Positions 26,391 to 35,379 of a DNA stretch of 64,000 nucleotides are shown here, piece by piece (position 1 is the stretch's first letter; each line of letters begins with the position of its first letter). Under the pieces are notes generated by a model, which had not been told where the DNA came from, searched no databases, and was given only the letters and a program-made list of their open reading frames with translations. Made by a program: the position numbers and the translations under genes. This stretch comes from Paenibacillus spongiae (lineage in GTDB: Bacteria; Bacillota; Bacilli; Paenibacillales; Paenibacillaceae), in assembly GCF_024734895.1 (NCBI RefSeq), contig NZ_CP091430.1, forward strand, positions 147,001-211,000. The letters are read 5' to 3'.

Positions 26391-27596
26391 ATGGAGATGC
26401 TCATATTCGAAGTCGGTATCGCGCTGGCGCTCATTACGTTTACGGGCTTTCTCGCCAATAAGCTTCGTTTCTCCGTTATCCCGTTCTATATTTTAATCGG
26501 AATGGCTGTTGGCCCTCATGCTCCGCATTTCTGGAAGATCGACTTACGTTTTATCGAGAGCTCCTCTTTTATTGAATTTATGGGGCGTCTGGGCATTCTG
26601 TTCCTGCTGTTCTATCTGGGAATGGAGTTCTCGGTCGCGCGGCTGTTCAAGTCGGGTAAAGCGATCTTGATCGGCGGTTCATTCTATGTTGCGTTAAATT
26701 TCCTCTCCGGGCTGCTGTTAGGCTGGATTGCGGGCTTACCCGTCAAGGAGACGCTTGTCGTTTGCGGAATTATGACGAGCTCCTCCACCGCCATCGTAGC
26801 CAAGGTTCTGGTGGATCTGAAGCGGACGGCTAACCCGGAGACGGAAATGATCATGGGGATGATTATGTTCGACGATTTATTCATCGCGATCCACATCTCC
26901 ATCTTAACCGGCCTTGTATTAAGCGGGGCAACCTCCATCGTCAGCGTGCTGCTCATATCGCTCACGGCTCTTGCATTCATTGTGCTGTTCCTGTTTATAG
27001 GCAGGAAAGTGATCAAATATATCGATATTGCCTTGAATGTCCCTTCTTCAGAGCTCTTCCTGCTCATGGTGATGACGCTGCTGTTCCTGGTCGCGGGTTT
27101 CTCCGAAACGCTGCACGTAGCGGAAGCGATCGGCGCTCTGATGATCGGACTTGTGTTTGGAGAATCGAGACATGTCAAGCGGATTGAACAGCAGATCATG
27201 CCGTTTAGGGATTTCTTCGGCGCGATGTTCTTCTTCAGCTTCGGCTTAACGATTGAGCCCTCGTCGCTGGGCGGAGCCGTCGGCATGACGGTTATAGCCG
27301 TAATCCTTACGATTATTGGCAACTTGGCGGCGGGCATGATTGCCGGCCGGCTCTCCGGCGCGTCGCCGCGGGCGTCTCTCAACGTTGGGTTCACGCTGGT
27401 CGCCCGGGGAGAGTTCTCGATTATTATGGCGAATATCGGCAAGGCGGGCGGGTTAATGGCGTCCATTCAATCCTTCGCCGTGCTGTATGTGCTCGTTCTG
27501 GCCGTTCTCGGTCCGCTGCTGGCCAAGGAATCGAAGTGGTTCTATCAGCGCTTCGCGATCATCGGCGAGCGATGGAGGCGCAAGCGAGCGAATTAA
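26391..27596 (+). CDS. khtU: Monovalent cation:proton antiporter, KhtU/CPA2 type
   Basis: A 401-residue integral membrane protein with about 12-13 hydrophobic segments, typical of CPA2 antiporters. Features include FYILIGMAVGPHAP, SSSTAIVAKVLVDL, MFDDLFIAI with the acidic residues of the ion-binding site, and MFFFSFGLTIEP near the second half. It should export K+ (possibly NH4+) in exchange for protons when released by the KhtT-like subunit, protecting against alkaline shift, high K+ or electrophiles. There is no cytoplasmic RCK domain in the same polypeptide, which fits the separate KhtT subunit. Confidence 0.92.
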   Translation: MEMLIFEVGIALALITFTGFLANKLRFSVIPFYILIGMAVGPHAPHFWKIDLRFIESSSFIEFMGRLGILFLLFYLGMEFSVARLFKSGKAILIGGSFYVALNFLSGLLLGWIAGLPVKETLVVCGIMTSSSTAIVAKVLVDLKRTANPETEMIMGMIMFDDLFIAIHISILTGLVLSGATSIVSVLLISLTALAFIVLFLFIGRKVIKYIDIALNVPSSELFLLMVMTLLFLVAGFSETLHVAEAIGALMIGLVFGESRHVKRIEQQIMPFRDFFGAMFFFSFGLTIEPSSLGGAVGMTVIAVILTIIGNLAAGMIAGRLSGASPRASLNVGFTLVARGEFSIIMANIGKAGGLMASIQSFAVLYVLVLAVLGPLLAKESKWFYQRFAIIGERWRRKRAN

Positions 27597-27601
27597 ATTG
27601 A

Positions 27602-27649
27602 ACAGGAACAGCCCTTGATCCGCAGATCAAGGGCTGTTCCTGTCTATTC
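27602..27649 (+). terminator. Strong terminator after the khtTU operon
   Basis: A perfect 19-bp stem with the tetraloop CGCA, immediately downstream of the antiporter stop codon. The tail (CTATTCGTTATTG) is moderately U-rich. Confidence 0.85.
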
Positions 27650-27696
27650 GTTATTGTACAGCGTATGGGCCGGGGGCAAGACCCCCGTCTTAGTAA

Positions 27697-27780
27697 TTAG
27701 TCCTCGCTCGGCAATATGATCGTTATGACGGATTCCGGACGATCCTCCAGTCCTAGCTGGATGATAACACCTATAGATAA
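27697..27780 (-). pseudogene. Possible C-terminal coding remnant
   Basis: Read on the minus strand, 28 codons encode a protein-like stretch ending VITIILPSED and a stop, followed by a GGGGG/CCCCC hairpin that looks like its terminator. There is no start codon, and a stop closes the frame upstream. It may be the tail of a lost gene; the parent family is not recognised. Confidence 0.28.
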
Positions 27781-27801
27781 TCACGTCTTGTCGAAATAAT
27801 C

Positions 27802-27836
27802 ACTGACTGTATCTGTCAGTTATAATTGTATATACT
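27802..27836 (+). promoter_or_regulatory. Palindromic operator and -10 of the YdeI-like gene
   Basis: ACTGAC-7-GTCAGT is a perfect inverted repeat, followed after ten bases by TATACT. The same arrangement precedes the DinB gene near 29880. No good -35 hexamer exists, so the palindrome probably binds an activator, most likely the WYL regulator encoded next door. Confidence 0.55.
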
Positions 27837-27856
27837 TTAATCAGGAGGCGTATCAT

Positions 27857-28441
27857 GTGAAAAAGAAATCGTGTGAATTTCCGGTTTTATTCTTCGCGGA
27901 CCAACAATCTCTAGAGAATTGGCTTGAGAACAATTATGATACTTCAGCGGGATTCCGTTTGCAGATCGCGAAAAAAAATTCCGGCGTTGTTTCTGTTTCC
28001 TATGATGAAGCACTCGAAAGTGCGTTATGTTATGGGTGGGTCGATAGTCAGAAGGAAACATTCGATGACAAAACATGGCTTCAACGATTTACTCTGCGTG
28101 GGGCGAAGAGCATCTGGTCTAAAGTGAATAAAGAAAAAGCAGAGCTTCTTATCACAAATGGAAGAATGAGGCCCTCCGGATTTAAGGCGATTGAAGCTGC
28201 CAAACAGAACGGACAATGGGATAAGGCCTATGAATCGCAAAGTACTGCCTCTTTGCCAGAGGACTTCGCGATCGAATTGGAACGTAATGCAAAGGCGAAG
28301 GCATTTTATGATACTTTAAATAGACAAAATAAATATGCGATCATATTTAGAATTCATAACGCAAAAAAGCAAGAAACCCGAACGAAACGAATTAAACAGT
28401 TTGTCATGATGCTTGAAAAAGGTGAAAGAATTTATCCTTAA
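27857..28441 (+). CDS. YdeI/OmpD-associated family protein
   Basis: A 194-residue soluble protein starting with GTG, eight bases after AGGAGG. The N-terminal half carries the family core (WLENNYDTSAGFRLQIAKKN, then YDEALESALCYGWVDSQKE), and the C-terminal part has LERNAKAKAFYDTLNRQNK and KKQETRTKRIKQFVMML, typical of YdeI-like proteins. Its role is poorly defined; relatives have been linked to protection against bacteriocins or peptides. It heads a cluster with a WYL regulator, an antibiotic-biosynthesis-monooxygenase-like protein and DinB, and shares its promoter architecture with dinB. The cluster is more AT-rich than the surrounding genes. Confidence 0.88.
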   Translation: MKKKSCEFPVLFFADQQSLENWLENNYDTSAGFRLQIAKKNSGVVSVSYDEALESALCYGWVDSQKETFDDKTWLQRFTLRGAKSIWSKVNKEKAELLITNGRMRPSGFKAIEAAKQNGQWDKAYESQSTASLPEDFAIELERNAKAKAFYDTLNRQNKYAIIFRIHNAKKQETRTKRIKQFVMMLEKGERIYP

Positions 28442-28485
28442 TCTCAATAACTTTCTCATTTCATATCAGGAAGGTTTGGCGAAAT

Positions 28486-29460
28486 ATGTCTAAATCAGAC
28501 CATATGCTGTCCATATTATGGCTTCTTCGGTCGGGTAGACGAATGACAGCAAAGAAGCTCGCGAATGAGCTGGAGATTCATATTCGTACTGTATACCGCT
28601 ATATCGATTCATTGTGTGCTAGCGGGGTCCCTATTATAGCCGATTCTGGGCCGAATGGGGGCTATCGAATACTCGGTCATTTTGCGGAATCTCCGCTGTT
28701 GTTTGACTTGGAAGAACAGAAAGCACTTGTACACGCTTCAACATTCGCACACGAGGCGGGCTATCCGTTTAAGGAAGAGCTTAACCGAGCGATCAATAAA
28801 TTGAAGCGCTACACGAATGAGGAGCAGCTGGATCAAATCGAGCGGCACATGGAGGGTCTCTCCATCATTCATCCGCCGATCGAAGGGAAACAGCGGGATT
28901 TGCTTCGTGTTTTGGAAGAAATGGCTGCTCAGGGCAGGTCGGTGGAGATGGTCTACGTTAATGGCAAGGGAGACACTCCCAACATACGCGAAGTCGACCC
29001 CTACGGCATTGTACATTGGAAAGGTAGTTGGTATGCTGTCGGGTATTGCAACCTTCGGAAGGAGGTACGCAGTTTCAGGGTGGATCGCATTTCACGAATG
29101 GAACCGAGCGATCGTTATTTCGAGCGGCCTGCCGCTTTCTCCGCTAAAGACTTTCTGATGCGGAATTTGCTTCCCGGCACCTTGGATTCGGAATCTCTCG
29201 CAGCGGTAAGGATACAAGGGCATGAGCAAGCGCTGGATCTCTTATGCCAGCATTGGTTGTTTGGCCATACGCTTGTTGAACGCAAAGATGGAGTAGCATT
29301 ATTCAGGCTCGGCATTCATTCCTTGCAGTCCTATGTGCCTTACTTTCTTCTCCCCTATGGAAAATCGCTTATCATTCTCGAACCGGACATTCTTATCGAG
29401 CGGCTGGTGGAAATTAGTTATGGTATAGCATCGCATTACGAATCGATGAAATCACTATAA
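28486..29460 (+). CDS. WYL-domain transcriptional regulator (YafY/DeoR-like)
   Basis: A 324-residue regulator. The N-terminal winged helix (residues 3-60) reads MLSILWLLRSGRRMTAKKLA then IHIRTVYRYIDSLCASGVP. The WYL domain (about 140-220) contains YGIVHWKGSWYAVGYCNLRK and VRSFRVDRISRMEPSD, the sheet that senses nucleic acids or small ligands, followed by a C-terminal WCX extension. It sits between the YdeI-like and DinB genes, both of which carry the same palindrome, so it is the best candidate to bind that site. It begins 44 bases after the YdeI-like gene with AGGAAGG as ribosome binding site. Confidence 0.92.
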   Translation: MSKSDHMLSILWLLRSGRRMTAKKLANELEIHIRTVYRYIDSLCASGVPIIADSGPNGGYRILGHFAESPLLFDLEEQKALVHASTFAHEAGYPFKEELNRAINKLKRYTNEEQLDQIERHMEGLSIIHPPIEGKQRDLLRVLEEMAAQGRSVEMVYVNGKGDTPNIREVDPYGIVHWKGSWYAVGYCNLRKEVRSFRVDRISRMEPSDRYFERPAAFSAKDFLMRNLLPGTLDSESLAAVRIQGHEQALDLLCQHWLFGHTLVERKDGVALFRLGIHSLQSYVPYFLLPYGKSLIILEPDILIERLVEISYGIASHYESMKSL

Positions 29461-29485
29461 TCCAAAAACGCAAGGGGTGATGGAT

Positions 29486-29788
29486 ATGAACAAATTCGCC
29501 ATGTATGGAAAATTAACGGCTCACCCAGGCCAGGGAGATGCTCTCGTGCAAATGATGCTGGAAGCGGCTAATCTGTTGGATTCTGCAGAAGGCTGCGAAT
29601 TGTATATCATCAATGTGGCAGAAGACGATCCGGATGCGATATGGGTGACGGAGTTATGGAGAGATGCCGAAGCGCATGCCGAATCCCTTAAAAATGAAAA
29701 TGTATTGGCATTGATTCAGCGTTGCAGACCATTGATTGCCGGCGTGGAGCCGGTAAAGTTGCGACCGGTCGGGGGCAAAGGGATCTAA
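29486..29788 (+). CDS. Antibiotic-biosynthesis-monooxygenase family protein (putative quinol monooxygenase)
   Basis: About 100 residues with the dimeric ferredoxin-like ABM fold: MYGKLTAHPGQGDALVQMML at the start, then GCELYIINVAEDDPDAIWV and ELWRDAEAHAESLKNE. These heme- or cofactor-free proteins oxidise quinols or act as small-molecule binders. The ATG chosen lies eight bases after AAGGGG; an in-frame GTG nine bases earlier overlaps the ribosome binding site. It follows the WYL gene by 25 bases and is probably in its operon. Confidence 0.9.
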   Translation: MNKFAMYGKLTAHPGQGDALVQMMLEAANLLDSAEGCELYIINVAEDDPDAIWVTELWRDAEAHAESLKNENVLALIQRCRPLIAGVEPVKLRPVGGKGI

Positions 29789-29806
29789 AGTACACTCAAT
29801 GCGAAG

Positions 29807-29844
29807 GAAGGGGCTACTCTTAACACGGAGTAGCCCCTTCTTTC
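29807..29844 (+). terminator. Terminator of the WYL-monooxygenase operon
   Basis: A perfect 13-bp stem (GAAGGGGCTACTC with GAGTAGCCCCTTC), eight-base loop, followed by TTTC. Confidence 0.8.
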
Positions 29845-29879
29845 GATGCCGTCATAGAAAGTTATTCGGTACCATAATT

Positions 29880-29914
29880 ACTGACCATAGATGTCAGCGA
29901 TAACTATATATAAT
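29880..29914 (+). promoter_or_regulatory. Palindromic operator and -10 of the DinB gene
   Basis: ACTGAC-7-GTCAGC followed after exactly ten bases by TATAAT. Both spacings are identical to those in front of the YdeI-like gene, implying common control. Confidence 0.55.
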
Positions 29915-29953
29915 TTCGTTGTAGGAAAATTAATTAACTTGGAGGGAACATGA

Positions 29954-30451
29954 TTGTTTTCCAAAATCAATGATTTCGTGCAGGAATTCGAAATGGAGTC
30001 GGTTATAACGGAACGGGTTTTAGATTCACTTACGGACGAATCACTAACACAAGCCGTCTCGGACAATCAGAGAACTTTTGGCCAGATTGCTTGGCATCTC
30101 GTAAGCTCGATCAACTTTCTAACCTATCTGGGATTATCCTATGACGAGCCTTTGGCGGATGAAAACGTACCTGTGTCAGCTGCAAAGATTTTAACTGAAT
30201 ACCGGCGTCTTGGAAAATCCATGCTGCGTGCCATTAGAAGCCAATGGACTGACGAGTCGCTTGGCCAGATCGTTAACCTGTTCGGTGAGGATTGGCAGAA
30301 CGGCGCTGCTTTACGGTACTCGCTACGGCATGAAATTCATCACCGCGGCCAAATGACGGTATTGATGCGGCAAGCTGGTTTACGAGTTCCCAATGTACTT
30401 GGTCCCACACGTGAAGATTGGATTGAAAAAGGTATGCAGCCTTATGTTTAA
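29954..30451 (+). CDS. DinB-family metal-binding protein
   Basis: A 165-residue four-helix-bundle protein of the DinB/YfiT-like superfamily. The three expected metal-ligand histidines lie in IAWHLVSSINF (about residue 48) and LRHEIHHRGQMTVLMRQAGL (about residues 132-136). It starts at TTG, seven bases after GGAGGG. Members include bacillithiol- and mycothiol-dependent transferases and stress proteins; the precise reaction here is unknown. It has its own promoter with the palindrome shared with the YdeI-like gene. Confidence 0.9.
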   Translation: MFSKINDFVQEFEMESVITERVLDSLTDESLTQAVSDNQRTFGQIAWHLVSSINFLTYLGLSYDEPLADENVPVSAAKILTEYRRLGKSMLRAIRSQWTDESLGQIVNLFGEDWQNGAALRYSLRHEIHHRGQMTVLMRQAGLRVPNVLGPTREDWIEKGMQPYV

Positions 30452-30479
30452 ATACACTCAAGAAAGAAGGATCACTCTA

Positions 30480-30797
30480 TGTCCACACATTTAGACATTT
30501 ATCAGGTGATGAAATTAGTGCCACAGGGATTTAACTTCTAAGTGAGATGGATGCCTATACGAAGTCCACAGATCTCGACCCTAAGCTTCGAGAACCGGTA
30601 AAATTTAGGGTGTCACAAATCAACGGTTGCGTTTATTGCCTTTCTTATCGCGCAGCAGATGCGAAAACTAGGGGAATCCGAAATGAGGCTATACTGTCTC
30701 AGTGCATGGGCAGAAAGCCCTCTTTACTCAGAAATGGAGAAGGCTGCCTTAGATATAGAAGACAAGATGAGCAAAATGTTAGAGAGTCATTCTGAAC
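30480..30797 (+). pseudogene. Broken AhpD/carboxymuconolactone-decarboxylase-like gene
   Basis: The first frame reads MSTHLDIYQVMK and stops after 20 codons. A second frame (from 30547) reads MDAYTKSTDLDPKLREPVKF and the active-site CxxC region INGCVYCLSYRAADAKTRG. The similarity then continues one base out of frame as GESEMRLYCLSAWAESPLYS and MEKAALDIEDKM. This is the order of an alkylhydroperoxidase-like (AhpD/CMD) protein of about 145 residues, interrupted by an early stop and a one-base loss near 30676. The C-terminal part is lost into the end of the opposing regulator gene. An intact copy would use the CxxC pair in peroxide reduction. Confidence 0.75.
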
Positions 30798-30872
30798 TCA
30801 TCCCTATGATCATATGGGGCTGTACCGAAGCGTTGTATAGCTTAGGCACAGCCCTAATTTCTTTCTATTCGT

Positions 30873-33239
30873 TCACTCGTCACCTGTATTGGCAGACTTT
30901 AATCGGTATTCCGTCAAAGAAACGCCGAAATACTTTTTGAAGCTCGTATAAAAGTAATTTGACTTCTCCATCCCGCATTCTTCCAAAATATTATTGATCG
31001 GCATGCTGCTCTGCTCCAAATAATGTTTGATCTTCTCCATGCGGACAGCCGTAATATATTCGGCTACCGATTTGCCGGTCGCATTTTTGAATAGCTTGCC
31101 AAGATAGACCGTAGACAGGGAAAGCGATTCTGCGCAGCTGTTCAGGGATAGGTTCTTATCCGAATAGTTTTTCTGGATATGCTCGGTCACGCGATTCACG
31201 ATCTCGTTTTTCTTCCTGTCTTTCGTTCCGTCCTTCAAGAGGATAATATCATCGATTAACTCGAAGAACGTTACCTCCATCTCTTCAAGCGTTTCCAGCC
31301 CGGTTGCTTTATGAAGAAAATCGATGGATAAATCGTTGAATCTGGATGGCGTGTCGGCAACGATCTGGTTTAACGAATTATAGATGGAGAAAAACAGATA
31401 AATGCTCGAGCTCATGATATTGTCATAGGGAGTGCGTTCGATCGATTGGATAATCTCCTGATAGGCGATTTTCGCCGCGTTGCCGTTTCCTAGCTTTAAC
31501 GAATCGATCAATTGTTTTTCTTTGGACGTGGGAAACTTAAAACGGCCCCAATCCACTTTCTTTAAAATGTCCGGAGTAATGATGCTGGAATGTCCATAGA
31601 CGATCCTATACATGGAAAGATTCAGCGTTTCCTCGTAAACCGATTTAATTTGTTCCGGCGACTCGATCCTGAAACCGAGCGTACCCGATAAGGAAATATT
31701 CAGATGCCTTCGGACGTTGTCCTGTATTCTCGAAACGATCGCGTGAAACGCGTCGTATATCGGCTCCAGGCTGCCCGGGAACGCTTTTACGTCCGCCAGA
31801 ACGGCAAGCTGGTCGGCGCTTGTATCGATCACTTCATTGCTGAAATACTCGGAAGTCACCTCTTTGGCGATATTCGCAATGGCATACTTATACAAGGATC
31901 TGTCCATTTCATTGTGTTTTTCGACAAAGCTTTTATAACCATCGATCTTTAGGAGAATCAGAAACATGGCATGGCGTAAATTCAGATGAATGTTGAGCTC
32001 TTTCTCGAAGGCGGCCGGTATTCCAAGCGGAAGCACGACTTGACCGCTCAATATATTTTTTAAATATTCATTTTTCAACAGGGGGGCGCTGTTTCTCTTC
32101 ATGTCTTCCAAGTAGGCTGTCTTATCGATGATTCCGTGAAAAGCGCTCGCCAGAAAGCCAACTTCGTCCATGCTTTGTTCCGGTCTGTTTTCGGGTTTTA
32201 GCCTTTGCTTGATGCCGTCTGTGAGCGCGCCAATCGGGCGATACAGTTTTTTGGAAGCCAGGTAGGCGTAAAATAACCCGAGCAGCAGCACGATTAAACA
32301 AAATACGAGGGTAATGACCCCGTTTCGCTGCACGCTTGCAAAAACGGATTTATACGGCGTCATGCTCAGGAACGTCCATCCCAGATCTTTGGAGGATACA
32401 TAGGAGATGACGTACTTGCGATGATCGAGATTGCCGAAAAACGAGCCGGAAGAACTCGCGGAGGAACGCGCTTTGATGAAATAATCTTGATCCGCTATGT
32501 TTTTCATGAATTGGTCGGGCGAAGAGTGGTTCACAATGATACCGCTTTCATTCGCGACCAAGAGCTCGCTTCCTTCGCTGTTCATCTTGCTGTCGATGGA
32601 AGAAATCGTCCTCCTCAGCCAATCGGCGTCTATATTCAATACGATGGCGTTGTTGAAGGCTTTCCGGGGATTAATCGTATCGAACAATACATAGGTGTAC
32701 ACGTTTGAAAACTTCGCGTTAGCCCCTTCCGGATTGGCGATTTTTCTTGGAATGGGGTAGAGAATGGGCATCTCCTTATTTTGCAGATGATTCAACATCC
32801 CTACGATATCTTGATCGAAGAAATCGGGGCTGCTGTAAAACGTATCCGACGGCGTGGAAATGAGCGTATCGATTTTTTTGTTATAGACATACACGGAATG
32901 GATGTAGGTGTTCGGGATGGCCAGGGCGCTCAAAGTTCGAATCGCCTTGCCGGTGATCAGAATATCATCTTGATTGCTGTTCGCGAAGGCGATGATGGAA
33001 TGATTCAACGACAGCGACTGGCAGAATCTCTTGGAGATAGTATCCATATACACGGCACTGTAGCTCGTTTGGGACAAAATGTCGGCCTTCATATTCTTCA
33101 GCAGCGAGATCGATGATGAGCTGTAATTATAGTACAGAATAGAGGAAAGAACCAAAATCAGGGCGATTATGATCGTCACGAAGGAGATGAGCAGTCTCTT
33201 ATACATACTGGTTCGGACTTTAAACGCTTCCAAGTTCAA
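30873..33239 (-). CDS. Membrane-bound AraC-family regulator with extracellular sensor
   Basis: A 788-residue one-component regulator starting at TTG behind GAGGGG. A transmembrane segment (about residues 15-37, LLISFVTIIIALILVLSS) is followed by a cache-like extracytoplasmic domain (38-295), a second transmembrane segment (about 298-320, ITLVFCLIVLLLGLFYAYLA), a cytoplasmic linker, and a C-terminal AraC/XylS DNA-binding domain (from about 680) with SLNSCAESLSLSTVYLGKLF and the second helix-turn-helix INNILEECGMEKSNYFYTSF. This single-chain design replaces a YesM/YesN pair. It is divergent from an ABC sugar importer and most likely senses a ligand outside the cell and activates that operon. 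Neighbouring residues at its 3' end overlap the AhpD remnant's end. Confidence 0.94.
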   Translation of the reverse strand: MNLEAFKVRTSMYKRLLISFVTIIIALILVLSSILYYNYSSSSISLLKNMKADILSQTSYSAVYMDTISKRFCQSLSLNHSIIAFANSNQDDILITGKAIRTLSALAIPNTYIHSVYVYNKKIDTLISTPSDTFYSSPDFFDQDIVGMLNHLQNKEMPILYPIPRKIANPEGANAKFSNVYTYVLFDTINPRKAFNNAIVLNIDADWLRRTISSIDSKMNSEGSELLVANESGIIVNHSSPDQFMKNIADQDYFIKARSSASSSGSFFGNLDHRKYVISYVSSKDLGWTFLSMTPYKSVFASVQRNGVITLVFCLIVLLLGLFYAYLASKKLYRPIGALTDGIKQRLKPENRPEQSMDEVGFLASAFHGIIDKTAYLEDMKRNSAPLLKNEYLKNILSGQVVLPLGIPAAFEKELNIHLNLRHAMFLILLKIDGYKSFVEKHNEMDRSLYKYAIANIAKEVTSEYFSNEVIDTSADQLAVLADVKAFPGSLEPIYDAFHAIVSRIQDNVRRHLNISLSGTLGFRIESPEQIKSVYEETLNLSMYRIVYGHSSIITPDILKKVDWGRFKFPTSKEKQLIDSLKLGNGNAAKIAYQEIIQSIERTPYDNIMSSSIYLFFSIYNSLNQIVADTPSRFNDLSIDFLHKATGLETLEEMEVTFFELIDDIILLKDGTKDRKKNEIVNRVTEHIQKNYSDKNLSLNSCAESLSLSTVYLGKLFKNATGKSVAEYITAVRMEKIKHYLEQSSMPINNILEECGMEKSNYFYTSFKKYFGVSLTEYRLKSANTGDE

Positions 33240-33467
33240 ACGCCCCTCTTTTTTCGCTTAGTTACAGTGGTTTTATTTTATAAGAATGCGGAGGAAAAAG
33301 GAACGGGAAAATGGCGCATGTCGGGTCGAGGTTCATTTTTTAGAGATTTAGATATTTTTTATAGACGCTCGGTTTTAAAAATTGGAGTAATCTCGAATCT
33401 TATCGTTTCTTTTACGGCAGCATGGGACTACGCTTACAGTAAAAAAACGAATGCAAGGAGAACACCA

Positions 33468-34436
33468 GTGGAAACCATGACGAAGAAATCCGAAACAACA
33501 AGCGTTCGACGAAGGATACCCTTCATAAGCGAGATTATCCGAAACAAAACCTTCTATGCCATGATGCTTCCGGGACTGCTTTTCATTATCGTTATCTACT
33601 ACTTGCCGATGATCGGCGTCGTTATCGCTTTCCAGCAATACAACCCGTTTAAAGGCATAACGGGGAGTCCATGGATCGGTTTCAAAAATTTCGAGTTTCT
33701 TTTCAAATCGGATGCCCTATTCCAAATCACCTTTAACACGATCTTCTATAACGTGGTCTTCATTGTTTTGGGGATCGGACTTGCGCTGGTCTTCGCCATC
33801 TTAATCGATGAAGTCGGCAGCCGCTTTCTCGCGGGAGCGTACAAAAGCATATTGCTTCTTCCTTATTTGTTGTCGTGGGTCGTAGCCGAATATTTGCTTT
33901 TTTCCTTTCTGAGCGTGGACAGGGGGATCATGAACTATTTGCTTCAGTTATTCGGGGTTGATCCTGTTCAGTGGTATTCGGAACCGAGTTATTGGAGATA
34001 TATTTTGCCGGCGGCTTATGTATGGAAAAATGTGGGTTACTTCGCCGTCATCTTTGCGGCGGGGATCTCCGGGATCTCGACCGAATTCTATGAGGCAGCC
34101 AAAATAGACGGAGCGAGCAAGTTCCAGCAAGCGCTCAGGATCACGATTCCGATGCTCGCCCCGATTACGATTACATTGGTGCTCCTGCAAACGGGCAAAA
34201 TTTTTTACGCCGGCTTTGGGGATTGGGGCTTATTCTATAACCTCCCGAAGGAATCGGGGGTATTATTCAGCGCCACCAATGTTATCGATACCTATGTCTA
34301 TAGAGCGCTGAAAACGATGGGAGATTTCGGAATGTCCTCAGCCGTCGGTTTATACCAGTCGTGCGTTGGATTCGTTCTCGTCGTTGCGTCCAATTACGTG
34401 ATTCGGCGGTACGACCGCGACAGTTCTTTGTTCTAG
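33468..34436 (+). CDS. ABC sugar importer permease, LplB type (second importer)
   Basis: A 322-residue permease. The frame is open 200 bases further upstream, but the ribosome binding site (AAGGAG, seven bases) fits the GTG used here, and the upstream part has no family features. The first transmembrane segment is MMLPGLLFIIVIYYLPMIGV, and the EAA loop reads FYEAAKIDGASKFQQALRIT. The C-terminal YVIRRYDRDSSLF is typical of LplB permeases. It heads the second importer operon, divergent from the AraC-type sensor regulator; the 228-base space between them must hold both promoters, but no clear hexamer pair or operator was recognised. Confidence 0.93.
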   Translation: METMTKKSETTSVRRRIPFISEIIRNKTFYAMMLPGLLFIIVIYYLPMIGVVIAFQQYNPFKGITGSPWIGFKNFEFLFKSDALFQITFNTIFYNVVFIVLGIGLALVFAILIDEVGSRFLAGAYKSILLLPYLLSWVVAEYLLFSFLSVDRGIMNYLLQLFGVDPVQWYSEPSYWRYILPAAYVWKNVGYFAVIFAAGISGISTEFYEAAKIDGASKFQQALRITIPMLAPITITLVLLQTGKIFYAGFGDWGLFYNLPKESGVLFSATNVIDTYVYRALKTMGDFGMSSAVGLYQSCVGFVLVVASNYVIRRYDRDSSLF

Positions 34437-34448
34437 GAGGAAGACGAG

Positions 34449-35318
34449 ATGAATCGACTACATGTGTCCAAGATTGCACTCAATATCAGCTTCATGGCGT
34501 ATTCGGCGCTATGTCTGATCCCATTGCTATTAGTCCTGTCCGTGTCGTTGACCGAAGAACAGTCTATATTCCAACACGGGTACCGCCTCATTCCGCAGAA
34601 TTTCAGTTTCGACGCCTATAAATATATTTTAATGGGGAATTCCCCCATACTCAGGGCATACGGAGTGACCATTATCGTTACAGCGGCTGGAACGCTGCTG
34701 CATTTGATCATCTCCTCCATGTTCGCCTACAGCCTTTCCAGAAACGAGGTCAAGTACAGGAATATCGTTTCGTTCCTGGTTGTGTTTTGCCTGCTATTCA
34801 GCGGGGGCTTGGTGCCTTGGTATATTCTGCTTTCGAAATACCTTCATCTGAAAGATACGATATTCGTGCTTATCGTGCCTTACCTGGTTTCATCGATAAA
34901 CGTACTGATCATGAGAAATTTCTTTAGAACGATTCCGGACTCGATCATAGAATCCGCAAGAATCGACGGTTCCGGCGAGTTTAACACGTTCGTGAAGCTG
35001 GTCATTCCATTATCGACTCCCGTGCTGGCTACCATCGGATTGTTCGTTGCGGTGTTTTACTGGAACGATTGGTTTACCGCCGCTCTTTTCATTGAGAACG
35101 CGGATCTGTACACCCTGCAGTTTCTTCTTCAGTCCATTATGAATAACATCGCGTTCCTGCAAGGGAATGCCTTGACCGTGAAGGCCGCAGCTATGCAACC
35201 GGATGAGACGGCAAGGATGGCAACATGCGTCTTGGCAGTCGGGCCTATCGTGCTCACGTATCCTTTTCTTCAGAAATATTTCGTCAAAGGGCTTACATTG
35301 GGCGCTGTGAAAGCGTAA
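34449..35318 (+). CDS. ABC sugar importer permease, LplC type (second importer)
   Basis: A 289-residue partner permease that starts 13 bases after the first, behind TAGGAGGAAG. About six transmembrane segments, the first at about residues 10-33 (ISFMAYSALCLIPLLLVLSV). The EAA loop reads IIESARIDGSGEFNTFVKLV. The C-terminus LQKYFVKGLTLGAVKA is almost the same as that of the LplC-type permease in the first importer, showing the two systems are paralogues. As in the first system no ATPase is encoded here. Confidence 0.93.
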   Translation: MNRLHVSKIALNISFMAYSALCLIPLLLVLSVSLTEEQSIFQHGYRLIPQNFSFDAYKYILMGNSPILRAYGVTIIVTAAGTLLHLIISSMFAYSLSRNEVKYRNIVSFLVVFCLLFSGGLVPWYILLSKYLHLKDTIFVLIVPYLVSSINVLIMRNFFRTIPDSIIESARIDGSGEFNTFVKLVIPLSTPVLATIGLFVAVFYWNDWFTAALFIENADLYTLQFLLQSIMNNIAFLQGNALTVKAAAMQPDETARMATCVLAVGPIVLTYPFLQKYFVKGLTLGAVKA

Positions 35319-35379
35319 AAGCAAGGCTTTACCGGGTATGTCCCGTTAAGCATATAAAATCATGGAGGTCATGGCAGAG

